From the NCBI RefSeq assembly GCF_000430005.1, contig NZ_KE387017.1, positions 129,715 to 193,714 of the forward strand: 64,000 bases of DNA. The letters are read 5' to 3'. Source of the DNA: Desulfovibrio cuneatus DSM 11391. Lineage in GTDB: Bacteria; Desulfobacterota; Desulfovibrionia; Desulfovibrionales; Desulfovibrionaceae. Shown here in pieces: positions 1 through 11,323 of this stretch (the first letter of the stretch is position 1; each line of letters starts with the position of its first letter). Made by a program: the position numbers and the translations under genes. A model generated the notes under the pieces. It made no database searches. It was given only the letters and a program-made list of their open reading frames with translations, and was not told the DNA's origin.

Positions 1-99
1 CACTCGGGCTTCGTGGAGATGAACAGCCAGCAAAGCTGCCTGTTCCCTCCGCCCTCGCTCCACGGCTCGCTACGCTCGCGACTGCCGTCGGCTTTAGGG
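1..99 (-). repeat. Dispersed structured repeat, family B copy 1 (window-edge)
   Basis: On the minus strand this reads as conserved left flank (GCCGACGGCAGTCGCGAGCG...), a variable hairpin (GAACAG-G-CAGC, loop TTT, GCTG-G-CTGTTC), then the conserved right flank CATCTCCACGAAGCCCGA. Other copies lie at 1669-1758 and 36697-36901. CGTGGAG in the left flank pairs with CTCCACG in the right flank, enclosing the variable hairpin. The copy may continue beyond the window edge. Confidence 0.75.
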
Positions 100-104
100 A
101 AGCT

Positions 105-129
105 GCAAACGGAATAAATCAGCGTTTCC
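105..129 (-). repeat. Half copy of family A foldback element next to znuA stop
   Basis: On the minus strand the znuA stop codon TAA (130-132) is followed directly by GGAAACGCTGATTTATTCCG, the end sequence of family A. Only this end is present; the sequence then passes into the family B copy. Confidence 0.7.
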
Positions 130-1131
130 TTATGGGCGAACATGGGGGAAAGAGGCCGCCAGTTCCTTGCTGAAGGACTGAAGCAGGGCCAGCCAGTCTT
201 CTTGCAAGGGGTCCACCGTTACAATTCGCGCCCCAATGCTATCTGCCACCATAGCGGCAGCACTTTTGGGGAACTGCGGTTCAATAAAGACAGTGTTCAG
301 GCCGTGGTGCAGGGCTGTATCAATTACCTTCTTCATGGCTTTGGGGCTTGGTTCTTTGCCGTCAATTTCAATGCTCAGTTCGGTGGTGCCGAATTCTTCA
401 GCGAAATAATGCCAGGCCGGGTGAAAAGTCAGAAACAGGCGTTGCTTGGCCGGGAATGGCGCAAACTGAGCGTGGATGCTTTTTTGCAGGGTTTGTATGT
501 CGTTACGCAGGGCAGTCGCTGCTTCGGTAACGGCGTTGGCCTTTTCAGGTAACAGGGCCACAACTTCTTTTTCCATGACGTCCAGCATGCGCAACATAAG
601 GGCTGGGCTCAGCCAAATGTGGGGGTCTTTGCCTGTGTGCCCATGACCGTGGGCATCTGTAGCGTGGGCTTCGGCGTGGTCGTCGTGGTCATCGTCTTTA
701 TGTCCGGGCTCAGCATGTTTTTCCTCACCTTTGTGGGCAGGCTCGGCATGTTTTTCGTCTTCATGGTGGTCAGCATCTTCTTCTAATGCGGCATGTAAGG
801 GCACAATACGCAGTTGCTTTGCCGCACCTTGAATGCGCGGGAGCCAGGCCGCTTCAAACGGGGCCCCAATGGTAAAGTATACCTGTGCCCCTGCCACGGC
901 GCGCATTTGGGCCGGGGAGGGTTCAAAGGTGTGTGGGTCGCTGCCGCTGGAGGCCAGTACTGTTACTTCCAACGCAGTGCCAGCCAGGCGTTGCAGGAAA
1001 TATTTTTGCGGGGCCAAGCTGACCACTACCTTTACGGGTGCTGCTGCGTGGGCAAGTGATGCGGTGACGAGGAATAACAGAATAGCGACAATATTGAGGC
1101 AGGTGATGCGGGAGGATGGACGCATATGCAT
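130..1131 (-). CDS. znuA: Zinc ABC transporter substrate-binding protein (ZnuA-like)
   Basis: This is a periplasmic metal-binding protein of the cluster A-I (ZnuA/TroA) family that delivers Zn2+ to an ABC importer. The 333 residues start with a signal peptide (about residues 1-30, ending SLAHAAA). His67 (DPHTFEPSP), His171 (DPHIWLSP) and His237 (FHPAW) are the expected metal ligands. A His/Asp/Glu-rich loop (about 113-168, many HAE and HGH units) is typical of zinc-selective members. The start ATG is preceded by AAGGA six bases upstream; a second ATG two codons later is less well placed. The permease and ATPase genes are not in the window. Manganese specificity cannot be excluded, but the His-rich loop favours zinc. 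Confidence 0.92.
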   Translation of the reverse strand: MHMRPSSRITCLNIVAILLFLVTASLAHAAAPVKVVVSLAPQKYFLQRLAGTALEVTVLASSGSDPHTFEPSPAQMRAVAGAQVYFTIGAPFEAAWLPRIQGAAKQLRIVPLHAALEEDADHHEDEKHAEPAHKGEEKHAEPGHKDDDHDDHAEAHATDAHGHGHTGKDPHIWLSPALMLRMLDVMEKEVVALLPEKANAVTEAATALRNDIQTLQKSIHAQFAPFPAKQRLFLTFHPAWHYFAEEFGTTELSIEIDGKEPSPKAMKKVIDTALHHGLNTVFIEPQFPKSAAAMVADSIGARIVTVDPLQEDWLALLQSFSKELAASFPHVRP

Positions 1132-1217
1132 GGAATTTCCTTGAGGATACCCAAGAGGGCGATATGGTTACAGGAGGCCTTTACACCGAAACCGGGAAAG
1201 GCCGTTTGGCCTTATCC

Positions 1218-1245
1218 ATTGTAGACAATGTGCGGGTGGGGTCAA
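1218..1245 (-). promoter_or_regulatory. Sigma70-like promoter of znuA
   Basis: Minus strand: TTGACC (-35, 1240-1245), 16-base spacer, TACAAT (-10, 1218-1223), about 85 bases before the znuA start. Confidence 0.7.
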
Positions 1246-1250
1246 GGGGG

Positions 1251-1272
1251 AAAACAGGAGGTAACCTGTTTT
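1251..1272. promoter_or_regulatory. Operator-like palindrome upstream of znuA -35
   Basis: AAAACAGG-N6-CCTGTTTT is a perfect 8-base inverted repeat ending five bases from the -35 box. The position suits a metal-dependent regulator such as Zur, but no consensus match is claimed. Confidence 0.4.
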
Positions 1273-1405
1273 GGCGGCTAAGTTACCGGCTTTTTGCCGT
1301 AAGCTTGTGTTTTGTTCCGCTGGTTACTGGTACGTATTGAGATAAAAAGATGATGAGGCCAGAGAATGTACTTGGCTTGTTTGAGTAACCCTAAAACTGG
1401 CATTA

Positions 1406-1530
1406 GAAAAAGTTGAGTTTTTTCGTTTGGCAAGGCGTGCTGCCAATTTGAAAGGGGGGCTGGACTCTTTGGTCCTGCCCCCCTGACAAATTGACGAACA
1501 ACGCCGCCAAACGGAATAATCCACTTTTTC
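1406..1530. repeat. Family A foldback element, 125 bp (A1)
   Basis: Imperfect palindrome with ends GAAAAAGT...ACTTTTTC, the conserved arm TTTTCGTTTGGCAAGGC / GCCGCCAAACGGAATAA, and a copy-specific inner stem (CAATTTG... / ...CAAATTG, then GGGGGGC-T-GGAC, loop, GGTCC-T-GCCCCCC). It lies between znuA and rpoC. No transposase is encoded. Confidence 0.85.
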
Positions 1531-1558
1531 TTAACAATGCACTACTGAAATCGCCTTT

Positions 1559-1610
1559 GGAAAATGCTCAGTTTTGCATTTGGCAAGGCACGAGCTTTTT
1601 GGGAAGCAGG
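1559..1610 (+). repeat. Truncated (left half) family A element
   Basis: GGAAAATGCTCAGTTTTGCA and then TTTGGCAAGGCACGAGC match the left arm of family A; the complementary right arm is missing. A family B copy follows about 60 bases further on, the same order as at the window start. Confidence 0.65.
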
Positions 1611-1668
1611 AGTACATTTATTTGTCCAGCCCTTACCCAAAGCCTTTGCTCTATCTGCCTTCCCTGCT

Positions 1669-1758
1669 GACGGCAGTCGCGAGCGTTAGCGAGCCATGGA
1701 GCGAGGGCGGAGGGTACAGACAGCTTGCTGCCTGTACATCTCCACGAAGCCCAAGCGG
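1669..1758 (+). repeat. Family B structured repeat copy 2, at the rpoC 3' end
   Basis: Left flank GACGGCAGTCGCGAGCG..., variable hairpin GTACAG-A-CAGC TT GCTG-C-CTGTAC, right flank CATCTCCACGAAGCCC. It ends five bases from the rpoC stop codon, so it would lie in the 3' end of the rpoBC transcript as an antisense copy. Confidence 0.75.
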
Positions 1759-1762
1759 TAGT

Positions 1763-4700
1763 TTAGAAGTCCACAAGAAGGGGACTCGCTTCCAGCTCTT
1801 CCAGGAACTTGTCCGGACGTTCTTTCTGCTCTGGCACCACGATTTCTGCATGCACATATTCGCGGTAGCCAGTGCCAGCAGGAATGAGGCGGCCTACAAT
1901 AACGTTTTCCTTCAAGCCGCGCAGGGTGTCGCTTTTCCCTTTCAGGGCCGCTTCTGTCAGTACCTTTGTGGTTTCCTGGAAGGAAGCCGCAGAGATGAAG
2001 GAAGAGGTGGTAAGGGAGGCCTGGGTAATACCCAGTACCAGCGGTTCTGCGTTGGCAGGGGTAAGCCCTTCAGCCACAGTGCGCAGGTTTTCAGTGCGGA
2101 ACTCGGCTTTATCTACCTGTTCGCCCACCAGGAAGGTGGTTTGGCCTGGGTCAAGCACTTGCACCTTGCGCAGCATTTGCCGCACAATGACTTCAATGTG
2201 CTTGTCATCTATGGCCACGCCCTGGAAGCGGTACACGTCCTGAATTTCTTCTACAAGATATGCGGCAAGGAATTTTTCACCCTTGGTACGCAGAATGTCG
2301 TGCAGTTCAGGGCTGCCTTCGGTGAGCATTTCGCCAGATTCCACAAAGTCGCCATCGCTTACAATAATGTGGCGGCCTTTGGGTACCAGGTATTCTTTGG
2401 CTTCCCCGGCTTCAGGCGTCACAATAATCTTGCGCTTGCCTTTGGCTTCCCCGGCAAAGGCCACGGTTCCGTCAATTTCGGAAACAATAGCCATGTCTTT
2501 GGGTTTACGCACTTCAAAGAGTTCAGCAACGCGTGGCAAACCACCCACGATGTCTTTTGTTTTGGAAGATTCGCGAGGTTTACGGGCAATAATGTCGCCT
2601 GCCTCAATTTCCATGCCGTTTTTCACCATGAGCAGGGCGCCCACGGGCAAGGTGTAGGTGGCAGCCAGGGCAGAACCCGGACGGCTTTTCACTTCGCCAT
2701 ATTCGTCGCAAATGGAAACCGAAGGCCGCAGGTTGGTAGAGCGGTATTCGATAATTGTTTGCGAAGACATGTGGGTGGCTTCGTCCACTTTTTCCTGGTA
2801 GGTGCGGCCTTCCAGAATGTCGGTAAACTTTACCACACCGTTTACTTCGGAAACGAATGGTTCGTTGAAGGGGTCCCATTCAGCAATAAGGTCGCCCTTT
2901 TGCACATCCTGGTTTTCCTTCACCACCAGCTTGGAGCCGTTGGGCAGAATGTACTTTTCCCGTTCACGGCCTTGCTCGTCCACAATGCTTACCTGGCCGC
3001 TCTTGGAAAGAACCATGAACTGGCCTTCGCGGTTTTGTACGGCCTTTACGCGGGAAAGAATGATGCGGCCCGCGTGTTGGGCGGCAATATTGGAACGTTC
3101 AATTTCGCGCGATGCCGTACCACCGATGTGGAAGGTACGCATGGTAAGCTGCGTGCCCGGTTCCCCAATGGATTGGGCAGCAATAATCCCAACAGCTTCG
3201 CCAATGTTCACCAGGTGCCCGCGGGCCAAATCGCGCCCGTAGCACTGGGAACACACGCCGCGTTCTGCCTGGCAGGTAAGCGCGGAACGGATGGTGAGGG
3301 AGTTTATGCCTGCATCGTCCAGGGCCAGGGCCACTTCTTCGGAAATAAGCGTGTTTGCTGGGAACAGCAGTTCACGTGTTTCCGGGCTGTAGATGGGGTA
3401 CAGGGTAACGCGGCCAAGGGCGCGTTCTGCAAGGCGCATTTTAATTTCGCCGCCCTTTACCAGGTGGCTCAGTTCAATGCCGTCCACTGTGCCGCAGTCT
3501 TTTGTGCTTACAATAACGTCTTGTACCACGTCTACCAAACGGCGGGTAAGGTAACCGGAGTTGGCTGTTTTCAGCGCGGTATCGGCCAGACCTTTCCGTG
3601 CCCCGTGGGTGGAGTTAAAGTACTGGGAAACGTCCAGCCCTTCCCGGAAGCAGGAAGTGATGGGGGTTTCAATGATTTCCCCGGAAGGTTTGGCCATCAG
3701 ACCGCGCATCCCAGCAAGCTGGCGCATCTGGTCCTGGTTACCTCGGGCACCGGAGGTGGACATCATGAATATTGGGTTAAAGGAGGCGTTGGTTTTGGTC
3801 TCGCCCGTCTTTTTGTTCACTATTTCTTCGGTGGAAATAGATCTGACCATTTCTGTGGAAACGTCCTGGGTGGCTTTTGTCCACACGTCCACCACCTTGT
3901 TGTACTTTTCAGTACGGGTGATGATACCGTCGTGGTACTGGCGCTGAATGTTGTCCACTTCATCCTTGGCAGCCTCAATAATACCTTTTTTGGCATCAGG
4001 AATTTGCAAGTCTTTCACGCCAATGGTAATGCCAGCGCGCGTTGCGTATTCGTACCCCAGGTCTTTGAGCCTGTCGCACAGAATTACGGTGGCCTTGCTG
4101 CCAGCGTCGCGGTAAGCAGAACCCACCAGGCGGGCAATGTTCTTTTTGGTCAGCACGCAGTTGACGTTCTCAAAGGGAATACCTTTGGGCAGAATGTCGC
4201 GCACAAGAATACGGCCAGTGGTGGTTTGAATGAGTTCACCATCAATACGTACCTTGATGCGGGCGTGCAGGCCAAGCTGGCCACCATCGTACGCGGCGAT
4301 AACTTCCCATGGGGCGCAGAAGATTTTATCTTCACCATCTTCAAAGTCGCGTTCCACTGTCATGTAATACAGGCCAAGCACAATGTCCTGGCTAGGTACA
4401 ATAACGGGGCCGCCGTTGGCAGGGGAAAGAATGTTGTTGGTGCTCATCATGAGTACCCGGCATTCCACCTGTGCTTCAATGGAAAGGGGCAGGTGCACGG
4501 CCATCTGGTCACCGTCAAAGTCGGCGTTATAGGCAGAACACACCAGGGGGTGCAACTGAATGGCCTTGCCTTCCACCAGCAGTGGTTCAAAGGCCTGAAT
4601 GCCTAAGCGGTGCAGCGTAGGGGCGCGGTTCAGCATAATGGGGTATTCGCGCACCACTTCTTCAAGAATGTCCCACACTACCAGTTCTTCGCGTTCCACC

Positions 4701-5917
4701 ATTTTCTTGGCACTTTTAATGGTAGAGGCAAGACCCCTGGATTCCAGCTTGGAATAAATAAAGGGCTTGAACAGTTCCAGGGCCATCTTTTTGGGCAGGC
4801 CGCACTGGTGGAGCTTCAGTTTTGGACCTACAACGATAACGGAACGACCAGAGTAGTCTACGCGCTTACCCAGAAGGTTTTGGCGGAAGCGACCCTGCTT
4901 GCCCTTGATCATGTCGGAAAGGGACTTCAGGGGGCGGCCGTTGGTGCCAGTAATGGCACGGCCACGGCGGCCGTTGTCGAACAGTGCGTCCACTGCTTCT
5001 TGCAGCATGCGCTTTTCGTTGCGGATAATAATGTCAGGAGCGCCCAGTTCCATCAGCCTTTTCAAACGGTTGTTCCGGTTGATCACGCGGCGGTACAGGT
5101 CGTTAAGGTCGGAAGTGGCAAAACGCCCGCCATCCAGCGGCACAAGGGGGCGCAGTTCTGGTGGAATAACTGGAATAACTTCCATAATCATCCACTCTGG
5201 CTTGTTGCCAGACTCCAGGAACGCTTCCACAATTTTGAGGCGCTTGGTGAGCTTTTTCTTTTTGGTCTGGGAACGGGTGGCCTGCGATTCTTCGCGCAAT
5301 TCCACTTTCAGTTCTTCCAGTTTCACTTCTTCCAGCAGGCTGCGCACAGCTTCCGCACCCATGCCCACGGTAAAGGCATCTTCACCGTAGTGTTCCAGCA
5401 CCTGGTAGTGCTGGTCTTCAGAAATAACCTGAAGGCGGGTCAGGTTGGTGCTACCTGGGTCAAGCACAATGTACGAATCGAAGTACAGTACTTTTTCCAG
5501 GTCTGCCATGGTAATATCAAGCAATGTGCCAATTTTGGAAGGCAGGGTCTTCAAGAACCAAATGTGTGCCACAGGGGCAGCCAGTTCAATGTGGCCCATG
5601 CGTTCACGGCGTACTTTGGAGGCAATAACTTCCACGCCGCATTTTTCGCACACAATGCCACGGTGCTTCATGCGCTTATATTTGCCGCAGTTACACTCAT
5701 AGTCTTTTACCGGGCCGAAAATTTTGGCGCAGAAAAGGCCGTCACGTTCTGGCTTGAATGTGCGGTAGTTAATGGTTTCCGGCTTTTTAACCTCACCATA
5801 AGACCATTCGCGGATACGTTCCGGCGCGGCAATGGAAACCTGAATAGATTGCAGGTTCTTAATATTGGATACGGTGGCGGAAGAACCTCTGACGGCGAAG
5901 AGTTCGTCTAGAGACAT
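1763..5917 (-). CDS. rpoC: DNA-directed RNA polymerase subunit beta'
   Basis: Catalytic subunit of RNA polymerase, 1384 residues, full length. The start [11 protein letters not shown] at 5917 is chosen because the family begins there; an in-frame extension to 5980 is not needed. The N-terminal zinc ribbon uses Cys75, Cys77, Cys90 and Cys93; the Mg2+-binding NADFDGDQ motif is at about residues 464-471; a second cysteine cluster ([15 protein letters not shown]) lies in the C-terminal half. It follows rpoB after 166 bases. The C-terminus [10 protein letters not shown] is intact. Confidence 0.98.
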   Translation of the reverse strand: MSLDELFAVRGSSATVSNIKNLQSIQVSIAAPERIREWSYGEVKKPETINYRTFKPERDGLFCAKIFGPVKDYECNCGKYKRMKHRGIVCEKCGVEVIASKVRRERMGHIELAAPVAHIWFLKTLPSKIGTLLDITMADLEKVLYFDSYIVLDPGSTNLTRLQVISEDQHYQVLEHYGEDAFTVGMGAEAVRSLLEEVKLEELKVELREESQATRSQTKKKKLTKRLKIVEAFLESGNKPEWMIMEVIPVIPPELRPLVPLDGGRFATSDLNDLYRRVINRNNRLKRLMELGAPDIIIRNEKRMLQEAVDALFDNGRRGRAITGTNGRPLKSLSDMIKGKQGRFRQNLLGKRVDYSGRSVIVVGPKLKLHQCGLPKKMALELFKPFIYSKLESRGLASTIKSAKKMVEREELVVWDILEEVVREYPIMLNRAPTLHRLGIQAFEPLLVEGKAIQLHPLVCSAYNADFDGDQMAVHLPLSIEAQVECRVLMMSTNNILSPANGGPVIVPSQDIVLGLYYMTVERDFEDGEDKIFCAPWEVIAAYDGGQLGLHARIKVRIDGELIQTTTGRILVRDILPKGIPFENVNCVLTKKNIARLVGSAYRDAGSKATVILCDRLKDLGYEYATRAGITIGVKDLQIPDAKKGIIEAAKDEVDNIQRQYHDGIITRTEKYNKVVDVWTKATQDVSTEMVRSISTEEIVNKKTGETKTNASFNPIFMMSTSGARGNQDQMRQLAGMRGLMAKPSGEIIETPITSCFREGLDVSQYFNSTHGARKGLADTALKTANSGYLTRRLVDVVQDVIVSTKDCGTVDGIELSHLVKGGEIKMRLAERALGRVTLYPIYSPETRELLFPANTLISEEVALALDDAGINSLTIRSALTCQAERGVCSQCYGRDLARGHLVNIGEAVGIIAAQSIGEPGTQLTMRTFHIGGTASREIERSNIAAQHAGRIILSRVKAVQNREGQFMVLSKSGQVSIVDEQGREREKYILPNGSKLVVKENQDVQKGDLIAEWDPFNEPFVSEVNGVVKFTDILEGRTYQEKVDEATHMSSQTIIEYRSTNLRPSVSICDEYGEVKSRPGSALAATYTLPVGALLMVKNGMEIEAGDIIARKPRESSKTKDIVGGLPRVAELFEVRKPKDMAIVSEIDGTVAFAGEAKGKRKIIVTPEAGEAKEYLVPKGRHIIVSDGDFVESGEMLTEGSPELHDILRTKGEKFLAAYLVEEIQDVYRFQGVAIDDKHIEVIVRQMLRKVQVLDPGQTTFLVGEQVDKAEFRTENLRTVAEGLTPANAEPLVLGITQASLTTSSFISAASFQETTKVLTEAALKGKSDTLRGLKENVIVGRLIPAGTGYREYVHAEIVVPEQKERPDKFLEELEASPLLVDF

Positions 5918-6083
5918 AGGTATACCTGCCAGTGTTTCGTAAGGGAGAAAGTGCGGCCTTGCCTGAAAACGGGGTGGCAAAGCCGCTGTTTCTCTCCTGT
6001 GCTGTTATTTTAAAAGGATATGGGCGTTACCCAGTCCTTGAGAATGCATACACAGCCTAAGCTGCGCGGCCAAAACACAATGG

Positions 6084-9000
6084 TTATTCTTCAGAATTAT
6101 TGAAAAATTCCATTGGTTCAGGTTGGGCCCCTTCTGGCAACTGGGCCATATAACCCGAGCGTTTGGGGCGTCTTTTGCCTTCTTCCTGAATCAGGTTCAC
6201 ATCCAAGCCAAGGCTCATGAGTTCTTTCACCAAAACGTTGAACGACTCAGGCAGCCCAGCTTCCAGGAAGTTGTCCCCTTTGACTATTTTTTCGTACATT
6301 TTTACGCGGCCCACCACGTCGTCGCTTTTGACGGTGAGGAATTCCTGTAAAAGGTACGCGGCGCCATAGGCTTCCAGTGCCCACACTTCCATTTCCCCAA
6401 GACGCTGGCCACCAAACTGGGCCTTACCACCAAGGGGTTGCTGGGTTACCAGGGAGTATGGTCCAGTGGAACGGGCGTGGATTTTTTCATCAACCAAGTG
6501 GTGGAGTTTCAGTACGTACATAACCCCAGTTGTTACCCGGTTTTTGAAGGATTCCCCTGTCCGGCCATCAAAAAGAATGGTTTTGCCGTCATCGGGCAAA
6601 CCAGCTTTGGTAAGCCATGCCCAGATTTCTTCTTCCGTGGTGCCGTCAAACACCGGAGTTTTGGTGACAATACCATCACGCATGGCCTTTACAGAAGCAA
6701 TGAACTCTTCATCAGAAAGGGAGTCCACCAGGTCGGCGGTTTTTTGCGTGGAGAACACGTCCTTCACCCGGGCGCGAAGTTCGCTGATTTCTGTATTCTT
6801 GGAAGCCATTTCAGCCAGTTGCCCGCCAAGTTCTTTGGCTGCCCAGCCCAGGTGGGTTTCCATGATCTGCCCGATGTTCATACGCGAAGGCACACCAAGG
6901 GGGTTCAGCACAACGTCTACCGGGCGGCCATCTGCAAAGAAGGGCATATCTTCTTCCGGCAGGATGCAGGAAACAACACCTTTGTTCCCGTGGCGCCCTG
7001 CCATTTTATCGCCCACGCTCAGCTTACGCTTCACAGCCACATACACTTTGGCCATTTTGATAACGCCGGGGGGCAAATCGTCCCCTTCTGTTACCTTGCC
7101 GCGCTTGGATTCATAAATGTTCTTGATGTATTCAAGCTGGCGCTCGTAGGTTTCCAGTTCTTCAGCAATGGCGTCGTTGGTTTCCTTGCACTTGAACAGC
7201 CCGGCAAATTTTTTCACGGGCATGTCTGCCAGCATTTCCGGGGTAGGCACGCTGCCAGCTTCTGCCAGCACTTCACCTTTTTTCTGTCCTGTCAGGTTCT
7301 GGGCAAGCTGTTTGCCCGCACCAAGTTGCACAAAGCGGTTGCGCACGCTCTCGCCCAGGGCTTTAATGTGGTCGTGTTCCTTGGTGTCCAGGCGGCTCAG
7401 GGCCAAATCTTCAATGTCACGGGTTCTGTCATCTTTTTCACCGGAGCGGCGGTTGAACAGCTTCACCTCAATAACGGTGCCTTCAATTCCTGGGGGAACT
7501 TTCAGGGAGGTGTTTTTCACGTCGCGTGCCTTGTCGCCAAATATGGCGCGCAGCAGCTTTTCTTCCGGGGTAAGCTGAGATTCACCCTTGGGGGTAATTT
7601 TACCCACCAGAATGTCGTCTGGCTTCACGTTGGCACCAATGCGAATAATGCCGCTGTTGTCCAGGTTGCGCAGCATGTCTTCACCCACGTTGGGAATATC
7701 GCGGGTAATTTCTTCTGGGCCAAGCTTGGTGTCGCGGGCAACCACTTCAAATTCTTCAATGTGTACAGAAGTAAATACGTCTTCTTTTACACAACGCTCA
7801 GAAATAAGAATGGAGTCTTCGAAGTTGAAGCCACACCAGGGCATGAAGGCTACGGTAAGGTTTTTACCAAGTGCCAGTTCCCCGCCATCAATACCGGGGC
7901 CGTCTGCCAGCACCTGGCCCTTGGTGACCTTTTGGCCAGGGTAGCAGGAAGGCTTCTGCCCAAAGCAGGAGTTCTGGTTAGACTTGTGGTATTTGAGCAG
8001 GTTGTAAGAACGTACCCCGCCGGATTCCGGGTAAATGGGGTCTGTGTAGCTTACAATAATGCGTTCTGCATCGGCGTAGTTTACCACGCCTGTGGCTTCG
8101 GCCAGAATACATGCGCCGGAGTCCTGGGCCACGTCGCGTTCCATACCGGTGCCCACCAGGGGCTTGTCGCTGCGCAGCAGCGGCACGGCCTGGCGTTGCA
8201 TGTTGGAACCCATGAGCGCGCGGTTGGCGTCATCGTGCTCCAGAAAGGGAATAAGCGCCGCGGAAATGGACACCATCTGGCTGGGGGAAATGTCGATGAG
8301 GGTAACATCACCTTTGGGGGTCATTTGTACGTCGCCGTGAATACGGGCTGTAACAAACTCATCCAGCAGGTTATTCTCTTCATCCATTACCGCGTTGGCC
8401 TGGGCAATTATTTCGTTATGCTCGCGGGAGGCATCCAGGTAGACAATTTCATCGGTGATATTGGCATTTTTCACCACCCGGTAGGGGGTTTCAATAAAGC
8501 CAAAGTCGTTTACCCGGGCAAAGGTGGTAAGGGAAACGATAAGACCGATGTTTGGACCTTCCGGTGTTTCAATGGGGCAAATACGACCATAGTGGGAAGT
8601 GTGCACGTCGCGCACTTCAAAGCCTGCCCGTTCACGGGTAAGACCACCAGGCCCAAGGGCGGAAAGACGACGCTTGTGCGTCACTTCCGAAAGGGAGTTG
8701 GTCTGGTCCATGAACTGGGAAAGCTGGGAAGTACCAAAGAATTCTTTGAGCACAGCCGTTACCGGCTTGGGGTTAATGAGGTCGTGGGGCATAAGGGTGC
8801 CCACTTCCTGCAAGCTCATACGTTCCTTGATGGCACGTTCCATGCGTACAAGGCCGATGCGGTACTGGTTTTCCACCAGCTCGCCCACGGGGCGCACGCG
8901 GCGGTTGCCCAGGTGGTCAATGTCGTCTGCCGGGCCGTGGGTGTCTTTCAGGTGGGTCAGAATTTGAATGGCTTTGATGATGTCTGCATCGGTGAGCACA

Positions 9001-10253
9001 CGCAAATCACAGCTCGGGTCAATATCCAGGCGCTGGTTCAGTTTGTAGCGACCCACAGGGGAAAGGTCGTAATATTCCGGTGAACGGAACAGGTTGTCAA
9101 AAAAGCTGGCAGCGATTTCTGGCGTGGGAGGAGAGCTGGGGCGCAGGCGGCGGTAAATTTCCACCTGGGCAGCTTCCATGTCCGGGGTTTTGTCCAGTAC
9201 CAGGGTGTCGCGAACGGAAGAGGAGGTGTCTGTGCCTTTGGTGTGCAGCACGGCAATGCGGGCAATGCCGTTTTCACGCAAAATTTCCACAAGCCCTTCG
9301 GTGATTTCGTCTGTAGCCTCGGCAAGAATTTCACCAGTGCTTTCATTCAAAATATCTTCAGCCAGGAACAGGCCGATGATGGACTCAGGGGCAACGCTAA
9401 CGGCTTTAATGCCTTCGTCGCAAATCTGTTTCCAGGCGCGTTTGGTAATAATTTTGCCAGCTTTGGTAATGGATTTGCCCGCAGCATCTACAATGTCTTC
9501 ATAGGCATTGTCTTTGCGGTACAGGGCAGGGTCCACTTCCCAGTTCACCTTGTCGTCTTCTGCAAGAAGGTAGTATTCCTTTTTGTAGAAGGTGTTGAGA
9601 ATGTCCACCACAGACATGCCCATGGCTTTAAACAGCACAGTGGCAGGCATTTTACGGCGGCGGTCAATGCGCACGTAAAGAATGTCGCGGTGGTCAAAAT
9701 CAAAGTCAAGCCAGCTACCACGCATGGGAATAACACGGCAGGAATACAGCACTTTGCGGCTGGAGTGCGATTTGCCGGAATCATGCTCAAAGATGATGCC
9801 GGGGGAGCGCTGGAGCTGGTTAACAATAACCCGCTCTGTGCCGTTAATGATAAACGTGCCTTTTTCCGTCATCAGGGGCAGGGTACCAAAGTAAATGTCC
9901 TGCTCTTTAATGTCGCGGATGGTACGGTTTTCCGTTTCTTCATCCACATCATACACCACAAGGCGTACTTTGATGCGGATGGGGGCTTCGTATGTCAGCC
10001 CTTTGCTGATGCATTCTGCCTGATCATATTTGGGTTCGCCAATCTCATAGCTGACAAATTCCAGACTAGCTGTGCGGTTGAAGTCTTCAATAGGAAAGAC
10101 AGAGCGAAATACGGCTTCCAGGCCTTCTTCAGAGGTACGTAAAGAAGGTTCAAGTTGCAGAAATTTCTTATACGAATCCACCTGCAGGTTGAGCAGGTGA
10201 GGAGTAGGGAGGGCAACTTTGATTTTGCCGAATTGTTTTGTCAGCTGGGCCAT
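6084..10253 (-). CDS. rpoB: DNA-directed RNA polymerase subunit beta
   Basis: 1389-residue beta subunit with all the usual blocks: the rifampicin-region sequence [20 protein letters not shown] followed by [20 protein letters not shown], and the C-terminal [20 protein letters not shown], which contacts beta'. The rif-region residues have the sensitive-type pattern (Q, D, H, R, S present). The start [10 protein letters not shown] has a GAGGTGA sequence just upstream. It is transcribed from the rplJL side; a strong hairpin at 10843-10870 may reduce read-through from rplL. Confidence 0.98.
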   Translation of the reverse strand: MAQLTKQFGKIKVALPTPHLLNLQVDSYKKFLQLEPSLRTSEEGLEAVFRSVFPIEDFNRTASLEFVSYEIGEPKYDQAECISKGLTYEAPIRIKVRLVVYDVDEETENRTIRDIKEQDIYFGTLPLMTEKGTFIINGTERVIVNQLQRSPGIIFEHDSGKSHSSRKVLYSCRVIPMRGSWLDFDFDHRDILYVRIDRRRKMPATVLFKAMGMSVVDILNTFYKKEYYLLAEDDKVNWEVDPALYRKDNAYEDIVDAAGKSITKAGKIITKRAWKQICDEGIKAVSVAPESIIGLFLAEDILNESTGEILAEATDEITEGLVEILRENGIARIAVLHTKGTDTSSSVRDTLVLDKTPDMEAAQVEIYRRLRPSSPPTPEIAASFFDNLFRSPEYYDLSPVGRYKLNQRLDIDPSCDLRVLTDADIIKAIQILTHLKDTHGPADDIDHLGNRRVRPVGELVENQYRIGLVRMERAIKERMSLQEVGTLMPHDLINPKPVTAVLKEFFGTSQLSQFMDQTNSLSEVTHKRRLSALGPGGLTRERAGFEVRDVHTSHYGRICPIETPEGPNIGLIVSLTTFARVNDFGFIETPYRVVKNANITDEIVYLDASREHNEIIAQANAVMDEENNLLDEFVTARIHGDVQMTPKGDVTLIDISPSQMVSISAALIPFLEHDDANRALMGSNMQRQAVPLLRSDKPLVGTGMERDVAQDSGACILAEATGVVNYADAERIIVSYTDPIYPESGGVRSYNLLKYHKSNQNSCFGQKPSCYPGQKVTKGQVLADGPGIDGGELALGKNLTVAFMPWCGFNFEDSILISERCVKEDVFTSVHIEEFEVVARDTKLGPEEITRDIPNVGEDMLRNLDNSGIIRIGANVKPDDILVGKITPKGESQLTPEEKLLRAIFGDKARDVKNTSLKVPPGIEGTVIEVKLFNRRSGEKDDRTRDIEDLALSRLDTKEHDHIKALGESVRNRFVQLGAGKQLAQNLTGQKKGEVLAEAGSVPTPEMLADMPVKKFAGLFKCKETNDAIAEELETYERQLEYIKNIYESKRGKVTEGDDLPPGVIKMAKVYVAVKRKLSVGDKMAGRHGNKGVVSCILPEEDMPFFADGRPVDVVLNPLGVPSRMNIGQIMETHLGWAAKELGGQLAEMASKNTEISELRARVKDVFSTQKTADLVDSLSDEEFIASVKAMRDGIVTKTPVFDGTTEEEIWAWLTKAGLPDDGKTILFDGRTGESFKNRVTTGVMYVLKLHHLVDEKIHARSTGPYSLVTQQPLGGKAQFGGQRLGEMEVWALEAYGAAYLLQEFLTVKSDDVVGRVKMYEKIVKGDNFLEAGLPESFNVLVKELMSLGLDVNLIQEEGKRRPKRSGYMAQLPEGAQPEPMEFFNNSEE

Positions 10254-10422
10254 GATTTCACCTCAGGGTCAGTAACAACAGTTTCTGAACGCGGACATCG
10301 GGAATATATCGTTATCCGTTTCGCCGGGAATGCTGCGGAAAAGGGGGGCGGGCATAGCTCCGCGCACTAAAAACGCCAAAAGGCTAAGCTAGGAACGGTT
10401 TTTTGGTTCCTGCCCAGCGAGT

Positions 10423-10667
10423 CTAGTGGGGTGTTATGCGAGGGGTACAAGCAAAGTACGGCCCAATTTTGCTCAGCGGTTTTCTGCATTGTGGACACAA
10501 AGTGAGCCAATATAGTTGAAGGCTCCCAAAAAGGCAAGTGGAAAAATAGAAAATATGCCTATATACTTCATCGGATTGCAGGCAAAGCATAGCAGTGCAC
10601 TGAGGAAGCCCAACGGCACAAAGGCAATAAGCAGGAGTGCAACAGTCGCCTTTATTCCCAAAATCAA
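10423..10667 (-). pseudogene. Possible frameshifted small membrane protein with CxxC end
   Basis: The 659-base gap between rplL and rpoB has no clear gene, but the minus strand holds protein-like pieces in two frames. One frame gives two hydrophobic segments (KATVALLLIAFVPLGFL and YIGIFSIFPLAFLGAF). A one-base shift near 10500 then gives LCPQCRKPLSKIGPYFACTP, which resembles a small zinc ribbon. Neither frame alone gives a convincing protein, and there is no good ribosome site (TTG or ATG without Shine-Dalgarno). It is either a decayed gene or chance. The rest of the gap up to rpoB (10254-10422) holds only a small hairpin (10391-10411). Confidence 0.35.
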
Positions 10668-10842
10668 CCCTTACTGTTTCCATTGTATACTAATGCAATA
10701 TGGCAAGCAAGTAAGAGTGTGCCCCAAGAGTCAATTTACCTGGCGCGCAAAGAGGGCACAAAGAAACAAATGCTGTGGTGGCATACTGTTAAGGAACAAT
10801 GCCACTCATTTACCCCGGCGGAATTACTGCAAGGAAAATGAA

Positions 10843-10870
10843 GCAGGCCCTGTGCGAACACAGGACCTGC
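10843..10870 (-). terminator. Hairpin between rplL and rpoB (attenuator-like)
   Basis: Minus strand GCAGG-T-CCTGTG TTCG CACAGG-G-CCTGC followed by TTCATTTTCC. It is a strong stem with a weak T-run, where other bacteria have a partial terminator that sets the ribosomal protein to polymerase ratio. Confidence 0.6.
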
Positions 10871-10912
10871 AAATTCACAGAAGATGATCTGCGAAAGAAG
10901 CAAATAACAACG

Positions 10913-11290
10913 TTACTTTACTTCTACTTCAGCGCCAGCTTCAAGCAGTTGCTTCTTGGCATCTTCTGCTTTGTCTTTTGCTATAGCTTCCAGCAGGGTA
11001 GAAGGAGCGCCGTCTACTTTGTCTTTTGCTTCTTTCAGGCCAAGGCCTGTAAGAGCGCGCACAACTTTAATAACGCCAATTTTGTTAGCGCCAGCGGCCT
11101 TCAGGATAACGTCGAACTCGGTCTTTTCTTCTTCAGGAGCAGCAGCAGCAGCAGGCATTGCCATCATTGCAGCAGCAGGAGCAGCAGCAGATACGCCGAA
11201 TTTGTCTTCCAGTTCTTTGATGAGCTCAGAGAGTTCAAGAACGGTCATGCCAGCGATAAATTCAATAACTTGTTCTTTGGTAACAGACAT
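10913..11290 (-). CDS. rplL: 50S ribosomal protein L7/L12
   Basis: 125-residue stalk protein of the large subunit, which recruits translation factors. It shows the N-terminal dimerisation domain, an Ala/Pro-rich hinge (about residues 35-52) and the conserved C-terminal domain ([20 protein letters not shown], then [15 protein letters not shown]). It lies 33 bases after rplJ; their products form the L10(L12)n complex. Confidence 0.97.
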   Translation of the reverse strand: MSVTKEQVIEFIAGMTVLELSELIKELEDKFGVSAAAPAAAMMAMPAAAAAPEEEKTEFDVILKAAGANKIGVIKVVRALTGLGLKEAKDKVDGAPSTLLEAIAKDKAEDAKKQLLEAGAEVEVK

Positions 11291-11323
11291 GGATATACTC
11301 CTTGTAGGTTCTTTGGCCCGCGG

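Noticed and set aside
1574-4606. A very long open frame (over 1000 codons) antisense to rpoC, and similar ones at 4610-5911 and 6438-9083 antisense to rpoC and rpoB
   Set aside because: They mirror the codon bias of the essential genes beneath them, are rich in Phe, His, Gly and Val in no domain pattern, and lack ribosome sites.
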